Shown: piece by piece, positions 46,045 to 57,552 of the stretch | Layout: the number at the start of each line of letters is the position of its first letter | How positions within the stretch are numbered: position 1 is the first letter of the stretch | NCBI GenBank assembly: GCA_949592205.1 | Contig: CATIUR010000002.1 | Coordinates: 131,824,090-131,888,089 of the forward strand | Source of the DNA: Helichrysum umbraculigerum | Lineage: Eukaryota; Streptophyta; Magnoliopsida; Asterales; Asteraceae | Direction: 5' to 3' | Length of the DNA stretch: 64,000 bases | Notes under the pieces: model-generated | What the model saw: the letters and a program-made list of their open reading frames with translations, nothing else | What the model was told of the DNA's origin: nothing | Database searches by the model: none | Position numbers and translations under genes: made by a program

Positions 46045-46824
46045 CCAAAGTCCTTGGTGGAGGGTACTATGCTCTTACTTGACATTTACTGTCATGTAAC
46101 TGGGAAAATGTATAGTTTGAAGCTCCATGACATTTAGCATTAAAAAGTGCAGTAGTGATGATTTTGAGATCTAATCTTATTTTTCAGCCTCTTAAGTGGG
46201 AGTTGAAACAACAACCCTGAATGAGTTCACCACGTGGTGGGTTCAAACTAGATCCAAACCAACAGATTGTTGCAGAGGACATATTCGATGATTATGGAGG
46301 TAAAGCGTAAACCTTCTTATAAACAGAGTTGCAATCACTCATATGGTACATTCAAAATTCAGATAATGATAGAAACTATTTCATTTTTATATTTCTCATC
46401 ATATCTGGTACATTCAAAATTACCTATCAAAAAACAATTTGTTTCGAAAAACAGTGTTCCGGGTAACAGTTAGGCAAGCATAAAGAGGTAGTTCAAGTTA
46501 GCAGACTCTAGATTAAGCCGAAAAGAAATTCGTAAATGGAATTGTTGCTGGTCACCTGACTAGAGATTGCTTTGATTGAAAGAACTCATAGTTGCTTTGG
46601 AAGTGCTAGACTAGAAGTAGTTCGATCTTGACTCACATGGGAAACTGAGAACTAATGAACCTAAACAATTTAAATAAACTAAAACCATAGTTGCAGTTTA
46701 CAAGCTAGACCATAGGAGTAGTTGATTCTGGATTATAATTTCTATCTTAAACTATTCATGATCCACTGGTACCCCTTTTGGTTATGTGACATGTATTATA
46801 TGTTTTTTGTTGCTGTTTTTGTAG

Positions 46825-47958
46825 GGTCGGGTTGGATGTACTATTTCGTAATTTTCATTCAAACTACCATAAACACTGGCATAAGCATTGGAGCAATCTT
46901 GCTTGCAGGAGAATGCCTCCAGGTATCCACAAATCCAACAAGGATTAACTTTCATTCAATATTAAACCAATTTTAAGACCATTGTACACAGACACCATGT
47001 CATTTTAAGCATGTATTCACATAAGGTTGTCTCTATCTCGTCCCATGACCAACTATTGTATCTATGTATAGCATACATGTGCATGGTTAATACAATTATA
47101 ACACATTCAAGAATCTCTTAGTAACTGTGCTTTGTTAGTATGTTTGACCTCAATAGTCAAGGTGCATTTAGTACCGCTTAGTTCTTGATGTGTAATGACA
47201 TCTTGACTGCAAAAGAAAAGCTTATTTATCGATAGATTTGTTGTTGATGTATACTGATTCTTGATATTGGCTTTCCTAGATCATGTATTCGAGTCTTTCG
47301 CCTACTGGACCAATGAAACTATGGGAGTTCATAGCAATAGTAACTGGGATCATGATCATATTGTCTCAGTTGCCCACATTTCACTCGCTTAGACACGTGA
47401 ACCTTGGCTCACTTATTCTAAGCTAAGGCTACACATTAGTCGTTGTTATTGCTTGTATATACGCATGTGTCTCGAAAATGCACCCCGCAGAGATTACTCA
47501 TTAGACGGTTCACTTCTCAAAGGTTATGAGTGCCTTCAACTCAATTTCTATACTAGCTGCCATATTCGGAAATGGGATACTCCCAAAGATACAAGTGAGT
47601 TCCATTCAATTAAGAAAAAAATATAACAGTTTCTTGCTTTATTTCTTTAATTCTGTTTTGTCAGCATTCGAGTTCAAAATATAATATCAGAGCAAGCTTT
47701 CTCACATGTTAATTTAATTATAGGCTACTTTGGCGCCCCCAGTGACAGGGAAGATGTTCGAGGGTCTTGTGATGTGTTACTCAGTAATCTTTGTGACCTT
47801 TTATTCAGCTGCAGTTTCAGGCTACTTGGTGTTTGGTAACAAAGCTAGCTCAAACATTCTTAAGAGCCTAATGCCCGATGAAGGACCTTCTTTGGCTTCA
47901 ACTTTGCTTTTAGGACCCGGAGTTATTTTTGTTCTACTCCAGCTCTTTGCCATTGGCT
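46825..47958 (+). pseudogene. Amino acid / GABA transporter-like pseudogene, truncated
   Basis: Three exon-like pieces with good splice sites: 46825-46922 (GSGWMYYFVIFIQTTINTG.. GAILLAGECLQ), 47280-47594 (LWEFIAIVTGIMIILSQLPT.. FHSLRHVNLGSL .. ILAAIFGNGILPKIQ) and 47724-47958 (TLAPPVTGKMFEGLVMCYSV .. SNILKSLMPDEGPSLAST .. LLQLFAIG). These match the middle of plant membrane amino acid transporters of the AAAP family, closest in my memory to probable GABA transporter 2. In-frame stops lie in the second piece (LS*GYT near 47424 and ITH*TVHF near 47502), and IPEIQ reads LPKIQ. Both the N-terminal part and the C-terminal third are missing. Downstream lies the Helitron 3' end. Confidence 0.85.
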
Positions 47959-47960
47959 GG

Positions 47961-48692
47961 TACACACATTTTTTTATGTAAATAAAGATAAACTTACATA
48001 GCTTTGTGTAATATATAGGTGTTAATGTTAATTCCAGCTGATTTACTTATGATTCAAATAGGTTGATTTGGGTTGTTTTTTTATTTTATTTTTATCTTAA
48101 AAGGTCAGATAAACAAGTTTGGATAAAATGGGAATATGCCAAACGGGTCACACAGGTGAAAGTCATCAAAAGTCTGTTCTAATGCATACAACCTTCTAAC
48201 TACGTAATTAAAGTATGTTCTGATGCATACAACTTCTTAAGTACGTAATTTGCCGGGGACAAATCCCCTTTACCAAAAAACATCTTAAGTACGTTGGTTT
48301 AAAGATTAAGAATTTTGTTATGATAATATAGTTCTTATAATCACAACCATCACATTAATAATTAATCAAAAAATGGACAAAAAAGTTTATATATAAACTT
48401 AGCCTGACCTGTTTTGGCCCAATTGAATATGATCCCGTGTTGAGCTGTTTTAATATTATCCCTATTGCAAACTTGTGAGGTTAAACTTTAAATCTTTATA
48501 CATGTGTACTAATACATGCTTTTTGTTATCACACAATTTAGTGTATATATTTATAGTATAACGTAGTAGCAATTTTTGTTTGTCACCTAATGACAATGCA
48601 TGTTTGCAACTTCATAAAGAAAAATATGTACTTAGAGTTTGCTCCAACAAAACTTTAAATAATTTAATTACATTTGTCGTAAATTAATGATT
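47961..48692. other. Non-coding sequence before the Helitron 3' end
   Basis: AT-rich, with an imperfect duplication of 'GTATGTTCTGATGCATACAA'-type sequence near 48165-48250. No gene is seen. Confidence 0.45.
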
Positions 48693-49293
48693 TATTCCGC
48701 AAATTTTGCGGGTTATAATCTAGTATAAATAAAAAGAAGATTAATAATGGTTGAATGATTCGAGAGGAATGATTTTTTTTTCCTTTATGCATATGTATAT
48801 CGAAGATCTCTACTGAGCTTGTTAGGATTAGGTTGAAGTTTAGATTAAAAAATTAGAAGGGTAATTTTTGTCACTTACAATTATTTGCAGGATTTCAAAT
48901 CCGATGCATTTGTGGTCAACCAAACATGTGATGGGATTTGTAATCCAGTATTTCAATTCCTAAGATATTCCAAATCCTAAGGTATTTGAAATGGTGGGAT
49001 TTTGAATCCTCGAATCAAACGACACAAGGGCATGAACTTGTTAAAATTTTTGACGCAGATGGGAATCATCCTAGCTAAATCAAAGGAAGATATATAACAG
49101 GTTTATTATTGAGAGTTAAATCATCATATGGATTCTAGATACAAGAGTTTAACGTTGGAGTGGATCATTGGTCAAGAGTAAAATATGGAGGACTTGTAGA
49201 TCAGTTCGTATGAAGTACAAGGGCTGAAAGTGCACAAGCCAAGAATAGAAGGGTCAAAGAGTCACTTATCAAAAGCTATATTATAAAAGCTTA

Positions 49294-49562
49294 GGGTACG
49301 TTTAGTTACGGAAAACTATCTCCATTTTTCCTTTTTCATTTTTCTGGAGTTTTATGTCCCTTGAAAAACTAAATGAGCTTAGAAAATGCGTTCAAATGTA
49401 AGGGATGGAGTTTTCATTTTTCAACGTAAGAAGAAAACCATGAATCATTATATTCATTTTCTTCAAAAACTTCTATAGAAAATCACAACTTGAACATGTT
49501 TTCTAGTTTTTTTAGAAATTTTTCGAGAAAAATTGAAGAATCATTAGTAACTAAACGCACCC
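49294..49562. mobile_element. Tourist (PIF/Harbinger) MITE, 269 bp
   Basis: Ends GGGTACGTTTAGTTACGGAA (left) and AGTAACTAAACGCACCC (right), flanked by the TTA duplication (49291-49293 and 49563-49565) typical of PIF/Harbinger. No ORF. Same family as 52913-53419. Confidence 0.88.
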
Positions 49563-49565
49563 TTA

Positions 49566-50043
49566 ATATGTCTTTTTATTATTTTGATTAACTCATATTT
49601 TTATTTTATCGATCTGCACGTATATCTCTCATTATTCTCTTTGGTTTTATTCAACCAACTTAGGGTTTGATTTGATTCTGATATGATGAAAGATTATCTT
49701 ACTACATATTGTGAGTGGTTTATATTTCAATTATTAACAAATATAAAAGTGAGTTGTTTCTCAGATTCTATTGATTCCTTGTTACTGATCGAATTACAAA
49801 AGTTTACGCCTACAAACTACGGATATACTTAAAAAATCTACGGACTTAACTAAAATAGACATTCTGATGAATCCATATCATCTCCACTGATAATAAGTAT
49901 TAACCGAATGATTATTATAATCTAGAAACCAGAGAATTCTAAATACATAGAATAACTCTCCAAAACACATGCAGGAATGAAGATGCCGATTCAAGTTCAC
50001 CATATGATGAACTTGATTGCTAGCAAAACTAATAAATTTAAAC
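49566..50043. other. Intergenic, nothing identified
   Basis: About 480 bp AT-rich sequence without ORFs, termini or repeats that I can support. Confidence 0.5.
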
Positions 50044-50045
50044 TA

Positions 50046-50295
50046 CTCCCTCCGTCGCTATTTTATTGTCCGGTATTATTTTTATGGATGTCCCAATTTT
50101 ATTGTCCATTTTCTTATTTAGATAAAAAATAATGAGATAGAGTTTTTTTATACCCCTAATTTATACATGTAAGACAAAAGGTTAGTAAAAAAGTAAAGGG
50201 TAAAACTGTTATCTTATTAAAAAGTAAGAGATGTAATGATATTTTCTTAAACTGCATGTTTTTTATCTGGGACAATAAAATTGGGACGGAGGAAG
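50046..50295. mobile_element. Stowaway (Tc1/Mariner) MITE, 250 bp
   Basis: Ends CTCCCTCCGTCGCTATTTTA (left) and AAAATTGGGACGGAGGAAG (right), with TA on both sides (50044-50045 and 50296-50297). The CTCCCTCCGT terminus is the hallmark of plant Stowaway elements. A second element of exactly the same length is at 53873. Confidence 0.92.
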
Positions 50296-50297
50296 TA

Positions 50298-52912
50298 GCA
50301 TAAACGAAATCACCAAATTGGCTGAGGTGTATGTCAGTATGTGTGAAGATTAGGGTGTCATGATCCTTCAAACACTAAAAGTCTTTATATATAAACTCCA
50401 GATGTGCAAAAATGATCCCTGAAGAAATGCACTTTACACTTTTAGCTTTAAACTTCAATAAGCAGCTACCAGCCACCTTGATTATTTCATGTATGCACTT
50501 TAGACCTCCAACTTATATATAATTGCAAGACCTGCAATAATTACTAGAAAACACCACAAGTAAGTTAAAAAAATATACTTTGACTTATTCATAAGCTTGA
50601 ACCTTTATATAATGTAACATATTTTTCATCGTTAAACAATCAAATTTGAATGTGAAAAGACAATTTGGATGGTACCTCAACCCGTACCATATTTCAATAA
50701 CACACATCCGACCTACCCACTAAAAACATCAACGCATGCTCAGCCCGGTGTTTTTGGTGGCCTTGTGCCACCACTGAAACTTGACCCTTTCACACGAGAA
50801 TTTTAGCTGTATAGAACTATAAAGATATGAATTCCATAACACAATATATGTTGTATAAATTAACTACAAATGTGTCTTTTGGAAAAGAATTTTAAATTAT
50901 AAAACTTTTACTAAACATTTGTAATAGTCGATATGTGAACTCGGGCTTATGGTTTGAAAAATATAGTGATAGTGATATTTTCAAGATATGACATTTTTAA
51001 AAAATTTAGATATGGGATTGAGGTGAAAAACTAATAAACTGATGGGTTAAAAAAAAAATTAATCGTAGATGAAGGGCCTTAAATGACAATGATGTAAAAA
51101 GTCACATTCCTCACAAAATTTACCTGCAACTCTGCAAGTCGACACCATCTCCACTAAAACCATATTTAAGCTTTGTTTTCAAATGGGTCTTCAATTGCTA
51201 TTTTATAGTTACATGATGATTTTCTTTTAGCTTAATATAATTGTTCTAAAATCGATTTTTATTAAACCTTTAACTTCAAATTTTTTGGGCCCTTGAAAAA
51301 TGGAGGTCCTGTGCGCAGTCTAGAAGATAAACTCACATGGTTCCTTAATTCCATCGGTCTAAAACTTGATTTCGGTGACAAAACCATATCAACAAAATAA
51401 ACGGGCTGGGTCATTAAAACGAAACATAAAACATAGATTCATTAATAACAATAAAAAACAAAAACAAAAAATTAACTGCAACCTAAAAATTACCATTAAC
51501 CAAAGGACGAATACAACCTGACCACAAAACACTAAACTAACGTACTAGAAGATGTAAAACAAGGACCATATATACAGCAAAACGGACCACTTAAACCTCC
51601 TAACCCACTACTACAATACTTGAGATCAATCATACAAAAAAGAAGACTTGCCGCTACAATTATACACACTGACCTGACTATGTTGTCCAACAACTACGTA
51701 ATACCTTCTCATTTTAGCTAAAACAATAACAAAATTAGAAGAATTAATAATTAAATCATACATATGACAATTTAGGGGTACATAATCAAAATAAACACTT
51801 TATGCAAAATTAGCAATTATAACTCTCATGGGTAAAGTTAATCAAATATACAATCATCAAAAACCTACTGTAATTCATACAGAATTATCACAATTCAAGT
51901 ATTCTACACAATAAACAAAGCCTAATTTTGCATTTTAATATACCTTATGTTAGGGTTTATGATGAGATCATGAGAGAGTTTGGAGAGTGAAGAGTGTAGC
52001 TGATTGTTGGGAGCCAAGAGATGGAGCCAGCCAACCAGCGACTGAGCCGAAAGAGAGTGTGAGCCGAGTGATTGAGCGGAGAGATTGAGCCGAGATATAG
52101 AGAGGCTTAAAGATTTAGCTATGGATAGAGAGAGCAATGAGTATTTTATTGTTTTATTATTATTTTCAATTTCAATAGTTAATTACATACAATTTCAATA
52201 GTTAATTACATACGGAGTATTTGGTTTGGGATTCATGATGGGCTAAAATAGCAGTATTGGACTACCCATGGCCCAAGGTAGGTCTTTTTGTTTTTGTAAC
52301 ATGGTTAATCCTGGATATGGATATCAAATGGTTTGTAAAAAACTTTCAATTGCAAGGTGGGTTAAGTGACCCATGTCCTATAGGCCTAGATCCACCCTTG
52401 CCTGTGCGGTCGCATACCCCGCACAGGCGCACATCCTCTGATCCGGCCCTGCATCAACGCCATACAAATCACTCACATATGTAGAGTCTAAATGTTTGCG
52501 GTGACGGTTCCATTCATACAATATCCAATTTGTCAAATTTACATGTGTATATGTAAATCATCGTAATATTAATGAAAGTGTTTATCTAGTCAGTGTCAAC
52601 TTTGATTTCCTAAAGCTAACGCATCTTTGATTTATAGTCGTTATTGCTCGAACACGTACGCACTACAAGTCTCATTATTTCGTTTGTTTTAACTTTTTAA
52701 AATAATCAACTTTATGATCGATAACATTATAGAAAGAGCTTTTCCACATGTGTGTTTTTTTTACCAAAGATACTTTATTCATGTGGCTTATAAAAATAGG
52801 TAACTTTATTGTAATATTGAAACTTGTTTTCTAAATACTTCACGATGACCTTTTAGTACAGTACGTGTTCCGTAGTTCTAAAAAAAAAAAATCAGATTTA
52901 AGGGCGCGTTTA
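50298..52912. other. Intergenic region, no gene supported
   Basis: About 2.6 kb. Old transposon-like debris may be present: a piece near 50730-50770 with GGTGTTTTTGGTGGCC, and a GAGCCGA-rich stretch at 51980-52110 with AGAGAG and GAGCCGA/GAGCC words. ORFs of 71-75 codons here have no recognisable content. Confidence 0.5.
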
Positions 52913-53419
52913 GGGTGTGTTTAGTTACAGAAAAATTTCTTCATTTTTCTTTTTCCAATTCTCTAGAGGATGAGAAGTGTTTTACTTCTCTAGAAATGCA
53001 TGGAATATCTAGAAAACGTATTTAGTTGTAAGGAGTGGAGTTTTCCTTTTCCAAGGAAGAGTAGAGATGAAAAACTTAGAAAACCATCAAAAGTAGTTTT
53101 CAACTTTGTAGTTAAAAAGAAAACAAAAATTTTTCTTTTCTTGGAAAAGTTTGTTAGAAAACTCGAATTTAAACACGTTTTCTAATTTTCTTGTTTTGGA
53201 AAATTTTTCTGGAAAAGTGAGAAATTTTCTGTAACTAAACGCACCCAATAAACCATCAAAAGTAGTTTTCAACTTTGTAATTATAAAAGGAAAACAAGAA
53301 TTTTCCCCTTCTTAGAAAAGTTTGTTAGAAAACTCGAATTTAAATACGTTTTCTAATTTTCTTGTTTTCTTAAAAAGTTTTTCTGGAAAAGTAAGAAGTT
53401 TTCTGTAACTAAATGCATC
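52913..53419. mobile_element. Tourist MITE with a duplicated right half
   Basis: Left end GGGTGTGTTTAGTTACAGAA follows TTA (52910-52912). There are two right ends: CTGTAACTAAACGCACCC ending at 53246, and CTGTAACTAAATGCATC followed by TTA ending near 53420. Sequence from AAACCATCAAAAGTAGTTTT (53080 and 53251) to the right end is present twice in tandem, about 170 bp per copy. The outer end pairs with the TTA duplication, so the duplication arose after insertion, or the element jumped in that form. Confidence 0.75.
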
Positions 53420-53422
53420 TTA

Positions 53423-53870
53423 AACTTTGCTAGATAAACATCTTATGATGACCATGTAAGAAGTCTATAATGATTACATAAATACCAGTGAAACAACCAT
53501 TTTGTGACGGAAAATAAAAATAAAAAACTCTGGGTAGTCTCCGTTGACCTTGTATAACTAGGTTAATAGGTTTAATTATTGAGGGTATCTTTTTGCCATT
53601 CACTACCGAAACTTTTTTCCTGGGCACTTTTTGCCTTTTATAATTTTATTCTATTTTTTTTTACCTGCTTGACTATGTCACACGCCTAAAAATAAAAACC
53701 CTTCTGCCTAATGATAAATTCAAACTCCAAATTTGAATCTTCTGTTGAGTTACTAAAGAATGTTCATGAATTCTATAATGGTAGAGGATTTGGGATATCT
53801 ATTTGTAATTCACAGCATGACAAGTTCTACATTAGGTAATGTGATCGGGGCCATTAAAACTTGGCTTTTA
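53423..53870. other. Intergenic, nothing identified
   Basis: About 450 bp with no supported feature. Confidence 0.5.
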
Positions 53871-53872
53871 TA

Positions 53873-54122
53873 CTCCCTCCGTCCCAATTTAATTGTCCCC
53901 AGACAAAAAACGCGCAGTTTAAGAAAACATTAACTTCTATCTTACTTTTTGATAAGATTACAGTTTTACCCTTTACTTTTTACCTACTTTTTTGTCCTAC
54001 ATATATAAAGTAAGGGTGAAAAAGGATTTTATCTCATCATTTTTATCCATTTATGGAAGTGGACAATTAATTTGGGACAGCCCAAAATGGAATACTGGAC
54101 TATTAATATGGGACGGAGGGAG
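53873..54122. mobile_element. Stowaway (Tc1/Mariner) MITE, 250 bp, second copy
   Basis: Ends CTCCCTCCGTCCCAATTTAA (left) and ATATGGGACGGAGGGAG (right), with TA on both sides (53871-53872 and 54123-54124). The length equals that of the copy at 50046; the ends are better preserved here. Confidence 0.93.
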
Positions 54123-54205
54123 TATAAGTTTTGACCATTATTCACACTATCCATTGAGAGACCCGATAAACTATCGGTGATGTGGTCAAATATACAGATT
54201 TGGTT

Positions 54206-55690
54206 TGTGACACTTATACCCGGCAATCACAACCCAAAGGATACAAATTGGGTTCAATTGGGTAAAAAAAATCCTTTATGGGTTAGAATGGTAAACCTAC
54301 AAATTGATGAGGGGGTCTAACAGGTCAATGAGAAATAGGTCAAAGAGAAATGTCTGGATAAAATATGAGCGGGTCCAACGGGTCCTGATTGTTTATTTAT
54401 TTTGTTTACTATAAATAACTAGTTAAAAAGTCGCATGCTTTATTGTGACTAGTAAATTATTAATTGTTTTAACTTTTTTATAATTAACGGTAAAATAAAA
54501 TTATTGGAATCGTAAACGGTTTTCAGGTTCCAGACAATAGGTTTGGAAGGGGACTAATTATAAGTGAATACGGAGTCGGTTAAAATGAGGGCCGACCTAT
54601 ATATGTAACTTTCCTAAAAAGGAAAGTTATTTCATTTCTTTAAAACCTTAAACATAAACCCTAAGAAAAACTAAAACCAAACTTTGAAATCAACAATTGG
54701 AGCTGTGATCTTGAGTTAGTTTATCATCATCATCATCTTAATCTTTCCTTTGGATTGTAAGTTCTTGTTCTAGTTAACCATAAACTTGATTTTGATTTAA
54801 TTAGGTTATGAAATTGAATTGTATGAAATTGATGTTGAAAGGTGATATATGTTGATATATGATGTTGATATACTGTTAATATAACTATTAGTAACTACAG
54901 AAATTGAGTTGTAAGCTTTGGGTTTGATTTTTGGGTGCTGGATTTTGGACTAGATCGCACAGGTCTGGGTATGACCCGTACCCGGCGGGTAGACTTGTTG
55001 AATTGGAATCCGGCGGGTAAAAGGGTGTGAAACGGATAGGCCTAGTGTAAATTGTTACCGGAGTTGGACTTGGTTTTGGGTTGTGGTTATCTGGCGGGTA
55101 CCCCCTCCTACCCGGCGGTTACCCGGCTGGCAATGTTGATATGGGGTTAAAGTTTTAAGAATAAGATTTTAATAATTCTAATGATCTTTGGTAAGTTGTA
55201 TGCTTATAATATATAAGTTTTGTATATGTTCAAGCTAAGTAATGCTTATATGGTTAAGGTTATGTACTTGATGTTAAGTTATATTTAATTTATGAAATGA
55301 ATACTAATTTGTATTCTGTTGTATTCTCAGATCAACCGACGACTCAGTAACATTAGACTTCTGAGTTTGGAGACTGAGATTACCAGGTGAGTGGATCTGA
55401 AACTCTCAGTGTGATTTGGTTGTAACAGGTTTGGTTACAACGAGTAAACATAGTTTTACTGTTTATAGACCGATTATTCTGACATGATGTCATGATGATT
55501 ATGGATTATGTGATTTATTCGGAGGTCAACATGGTTGGGCTTAGTTGCTATTGTTTGGCCGACTAGAAGTTCCTTGTACATAACGTTAATAGGAACTTGT
55601 GTCGTGTGGGGGCATAGCAGTAAGCTATCGGTTAACGGCTGTATTGGCCTGCAGCTAGTTTTAAGTGTTGCTTGAGGGCCACCGCAACAT
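54206..55690 (+). repeat. Truncated Ty3-type LTR with leader signals and CCCGGCGGGT array
   Basis: The start is uncertain (TGTGACACTT at 54206). From about 54420 it matches the LARD LTRs: TTATTGTGACTAGTAAATT, GGTAAAATAAAAT and GGTTCCAGACAATAG. Signals are: TATA (TATATATG, 54598-54605), donor GTAAGT at 54758, CpG-rich array (54980-55135: CCCGGCGGGT, CCGGCGGGTA, CTGGCGGGTA, CCCGGCGGTT), acceptor GTATTCTCAG ending at 55330, 56-nt exon 55331-55386 with ACTCAGT...ACTTCTGAGT, and donor GTGAGTGG at 55387. The 3' part, including the second acceptor, is missing: the LTR runs into gag sequence near 55690. Confidence 0.75.
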
Positions 55691-56310
55691 TAGGACCACC
55701 GATACTCGCAACAATGCTTCTAGAACTGACGTCCCTCTTCCTGAAACACATAATGATAGACCTGGGCAGTCTGGTACTTCCTTTACAGCAGATGAGGAAA
55801 TTAACAGGGATGATTATGTTTTGCAATTAGAAGATGAATTACAGGAACTTCGGGGTTTTAGACAGAGAACTCTACAGGCTGAATCTACGAAGCAGATTTC
55901 TCAGCCACCTCCTGTTATGAGTACTATTCCACCTCCAGTGATGTCATCTTCTCAGATTCCGGCATCTTTGTTGTTTTACTATCAACAGCAACCTTATGGT
56001 ACAACCTTTCAGACTTCAATTCCATTATCTTCTTCAGGGCCATACAGTTATCAGTTACCGATGTTTCCACCGATACCTTAGCAGCAGCAAAAGGTTTGTT
56101 CTTTTAAAGCCTTTATGGCAAGTAAACCGTGTGAATATTCTGGTAGCAGTAATCCTTCTGTTACTTTGGATTGGCTGCGAGATATGGAAAGAAAATTTGA
56201 GGTTTGAAGGTGTGAAGAAGAAGTTAAAGTCCTTTATGCTGTTCAGCTTCTTAAAGGGCAAGTCATGACTTGGTGGGATTCCATTACTGCAACTTTGACT
56301 CCTCAACAGA
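55665..56310 (+). pseudogene. Ty3 chromovirus gag fragment
   Basis: The frame is open from 55665 (gag-like from about 55690: TRNNASRTDVPLPE, then a coiled-coil-like DDYVLQLEDELQELRGF and a Pro/Ser/Gln linker). It ends with TAG at 56079-56081 where a CAG is expected in a Gln run. The same frame then continues into a clear gag domain: PCEYSGSSNP, LDWLRDMERKFEV, TGA, RCEEEVKVLYAVQLLKGQ and VMTWWDSITATLTPQQ, and breaks off near 56310. So this gag N-terminal half has two nonsense codons, is fused by deletion to the middle of an LTR on its left, and is truncated on its right. Confidence 0.8.
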
Positions 56311-57484
56311 AAGTGTCGCGGTCCCAAGCGGTCGGTCGGGTTTTACTCCGGTCGTTGAACCTTCTGGAAAGGGCTCACGGCAGTGTGTTTTATATTTATT
56401 ATGCTGGGTATCCTAAGTTTTGATACAACCTAAAGACCCAAAGGGCAGTAAGCGGTATGTATGACTCAGGTGTCGTTCTTCAAACTACAACGGGCATGGG
56501 AATCTAGGAGGATTAATTATCTTTTGTAATTTAGCTGGGATTTTTAAAACTTTTGATAGGTTGGTTGGTTTTCTAATCTAATTACTAAAATTAAAAACTA
56601 AATTAAAAGCAGGGGTTTGTACGGAGAACGCAGAGAAATCAAGATAAGGAATATGTTTGCTGTGATTTCGGCAATGTTATTTGGATGGATAGTTATGAGG
56701 GATAAGGTTACTAGGTGTGATGATTAATCCGGTGAGGTCATAGAAGCTTAATTGGTAGATAAAGTATTATGCCTACGACCTTTACTCGGCTTTCCACGTA
56801 TTTGTATTAACGCTATACAGGATACTTGGGCGTTTTACAGCTTTTCCGTTATACCAATTAGGGTTCCAGATTACTCACTAGATATTCCTATATTTATTAA
56901 TGGGCTACAGCTACGATCATACTATATACCTAACGTAGAGTTGTCCGCAATCAGATATATAATATGTCACAGGGATAGCAGTTATAGAATGTCCAGTACA
57001 CCGGAAGTTCTCCTAAATGTACAGACCAAATCAACTGACAACTATCCTCTAATCCAGGTCCCCATTTACAGACATCCGGAGGACGTTAGTATCATGGCAT
57101 GAATTGTTCATTGAACAATAACATGAACAAGGTTTAACCCGCGGAACCAGTTGGGATAATCTGTCTAGCGGTCGATTGATTTGTTCATCATTAATCATAT
57201 AATCATCACAACTATTACATGCATGTTAACCTATCTGTATTATGTTTATTATGTTTATGAAAATCTGATTAGCAGGGCAGTGATAATGTTTACGTATGTC
57301 TAGCATGCAGTACCTAAGCAACAATCAAACAAGAACATGCAATAGGACGGAACACTAGTCATCATATTAACTGACCTAATAATTAAATCATGGGTATCCC
57401 GGAAGTTGTCCCAAAGATACACAACAAACAAGCGTGAACCTAATCTATCTCTAATCCTATGCTTCGTGTCCCTCGGATGTATTT
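56311..57484. other. Unassigned sequence between two Ty3 remnants
   Basis: Base composition is less AT-rich than its neighbours. It contains an open frame 56752-57102 (116 codons; VIPIRVPDYSLDIPIF, IPNVELSAIRYIICHRDSSY) that I do not recognise and cannot support as a gene. The left junction follows gag at CAGAAAGTGTCGCGG. The right end is the LTR at 57485. Confidence 0.4.
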
Positions 57485-57493
57485 TATAACACC

Positions 57494-57496
<3 letters not shown>

Positions 57497-57549
<53 letters not shown>
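57497..57549. repeat. (TA)n microsatellite
   Basis: About 26 TA units next to the LTR end. Confidence 0.95.

Positions 57550-57552
<3 letters not shown>

Larger units (their letters stand above)
44138..46299 (+). pseudogene. CIR1-like (CIR N-terminal, zinc knuckle) pseudogene
   Basis: Exon-like pieces with splice sites match a plant CIR1-type nuclear protein as I remember it: 44138-44280 (MYIRPLGYNVESAKAVEVAEE), 44373-44485 (PRPKDVFGHVLPTEEQFEAL), about 45547-45749 (ETGVAGRARPFGIKIRNVKC, then zinc knuckle CVRCGAFGHQSGDCECP) and 46188-46299 (PLKWELKQQP, PRGGFKLDPNQQIVAEDIFD). Lesions are a 2-base insertion after KD at about 45665, an in-frame TAG at about 45686 (PNE*SQ), a TGA in QQP*MSS at about 46215, and a degraded first exon. 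Introns are retained, so this is a DNA-level copy and not a retrocopy. Sequence from about 42890 to 43040 looks like a 5' UTR exon ending at a GTATAT donor. The functional gene would act in transcription or splicing; this copy cannot encode it. Confidence 0.8.
42693..48723 (+). mobile_element. Probable gene-capturing Helitron, 6.0 kb
   Basis: The right end has the standard Helitron 3' structure: perfect stem-loop CCGCAAATTTTGCGG (48697-48711), then GTTATAAT, CTAG (48720-48723) and a following T. A fitting 5' end is A|TCTCTCTTATCTATTAAAAG at 42693 (or TCTATTAAAAGAGAG at 42702), like common plant Helitron starts. Between them lie two broken host gene copies in the same orientation as the element (CIR1-like 44138-46299, GABA-transporter-like 46825-47958), with introns kept, as in Helitron gene capture. 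No Rep/helicase is seen, so it would be non-autonomous. The 3' end is firm; its pairing with the 5' end is inferred. Confidence 0.55.
41463..49025. mobile_element. Two inverted MITE ends enclosing 7.3 kb, possibly one interrupted Tourist-like element
   Basis: The left end GGGTCGTTTGGTTCG (41463) and the right end, read inward, GTGTCGTTTGATTCG (49025) start arms that correspond over about 130-200 bp. Shared blocks include AAATCCCATGTTTGATTGG / AAATCCCAT..ATGTTTGGTTG and ACAAAATTACCCTT / ACAAAAATTACCCTT. The space between holds the second foldback element and a probable Helitron. No target duplication is visible (CTT left, AAG right). So this could be one MITE opened by later insertions, or two independent relatives. 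Confidence 0.45.

Noticed and set aside
56752..57102. 116-codon ORF between Ty3 remnants
   Set aside because: No recognisable domain, no start context or splice support; kept only as part of an unassigned stretch.
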